This document shows positions 63,935 to 64,000 of a DNA stretch of 64,000 bases, one piece after another. A program made the position numbers and the translations under genes. Every line of letters begins with the position of its first letter. Positions within the stretch are counted from its first letter, which is position 1. The DNA comes from Bipolaris cookei (lineage: Eukaryota; Ascomycota; Dothideomycetes; Pleosporales; Pleosporaceae). Under the pieces are notes generated by a model. The model made no database searches and was not told the origin of the DNA. It worked only from the letters and a program-made list of their open reading frames with translations. The stretch is taken from the NCBI GenBank assembly GCA_002286855.1, contig NRSV01000090.1:1-64000 (forward strand), in the 5' to 3' direction.

Positions 63935-64000
63935 TGAGCACGGAACAGACAAGCGACAAGATTGAACCATCTACACGTGTAAGCAGAACATATAGACAAT
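63935..64000. other. Window end, nothing recognised
   Basis: Only 66 bases remain after the stop codon. No feature is seen. Confidence 0.4.

Overview
The window looks like an accessory or subtelomeric region of a filamentous ascomycete. The signs are: very short introns with CTAAC/TACTAAC-like branch sites; a NACHT-WD40 gene; a patatin-RING gene; many Fot/pogo, Tc1-mariner and Mutator-like elements; extensive C:G to T:A decay resembling RIP; and TTAGGG-type telomeric repeats. A Dothideomycete (Pleosporales-like) fungus is a reasonable guess, but no single gene proves it. Dense transposon debris surrounds a minority of intact host-type genes.

Layout. 0.7-3.2 kb: a pogo transposase and fragments. 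3.4-15.3 kb: a NOD-like receptor neighbourhood. It holds a NACHT-WD40 receptor (1033 aa), a degenerate Tc1-mariner copy, a decayed multicopy gene, a ubiquitin-like protein, a SesA/HeLo-like protein, and a WD40 block that has lost its NACHT half. The receptor N-terminus and the C-termini of the ubiquitin-like and SesA-like proteins carry the same short G-N motif, which resembles the HET-s-type amyloid signalling motif. 15.8-22.2 kb: Fot fragments, an F-box-like gene and a five-exon patatin-like phospholipase with an N-terminal P-loop-like region and a RING-type finger. 23.0-30.7 kb: a pogo transposon interrupted by a 3.9-kb Mutator-like element with 130-bp inverted repeats and an 11-bp target duplication. 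30.7-38.5 kb: a secreted LPMO-like (DUF7492-like) protein, 194-bp MITEs, a small secreted cysteine-containing protein, a dead Fot element and a broken MFS pump.

43.2-58.7 kb is the most unusual part. Two related units lie head to tail. One encodes an OrsD/DUF3505-like finger plus a tyrosine-recombinase-like domain (974 aa after adding an upstream exon). The other has the same finger and recombinase-like domain followed by a RecQ-type telomere-linked helicase. Both coding regions run almost directly into telomeric CCCTAA repeats. After a 285-bp assembly gap come heavily RIP-mutated, rearranged copies of both units, one of them carrying a solo-LTR-like insertion.

59.9-64 kb returns to ordinary sequence: a TPR fragment, an FHA-domain protein kinase and a proline-rich unknown protein.

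All splice models were built by eye from frame continuity and GT/AG/branch signals. Family names come from motif recognition, not from database searches.
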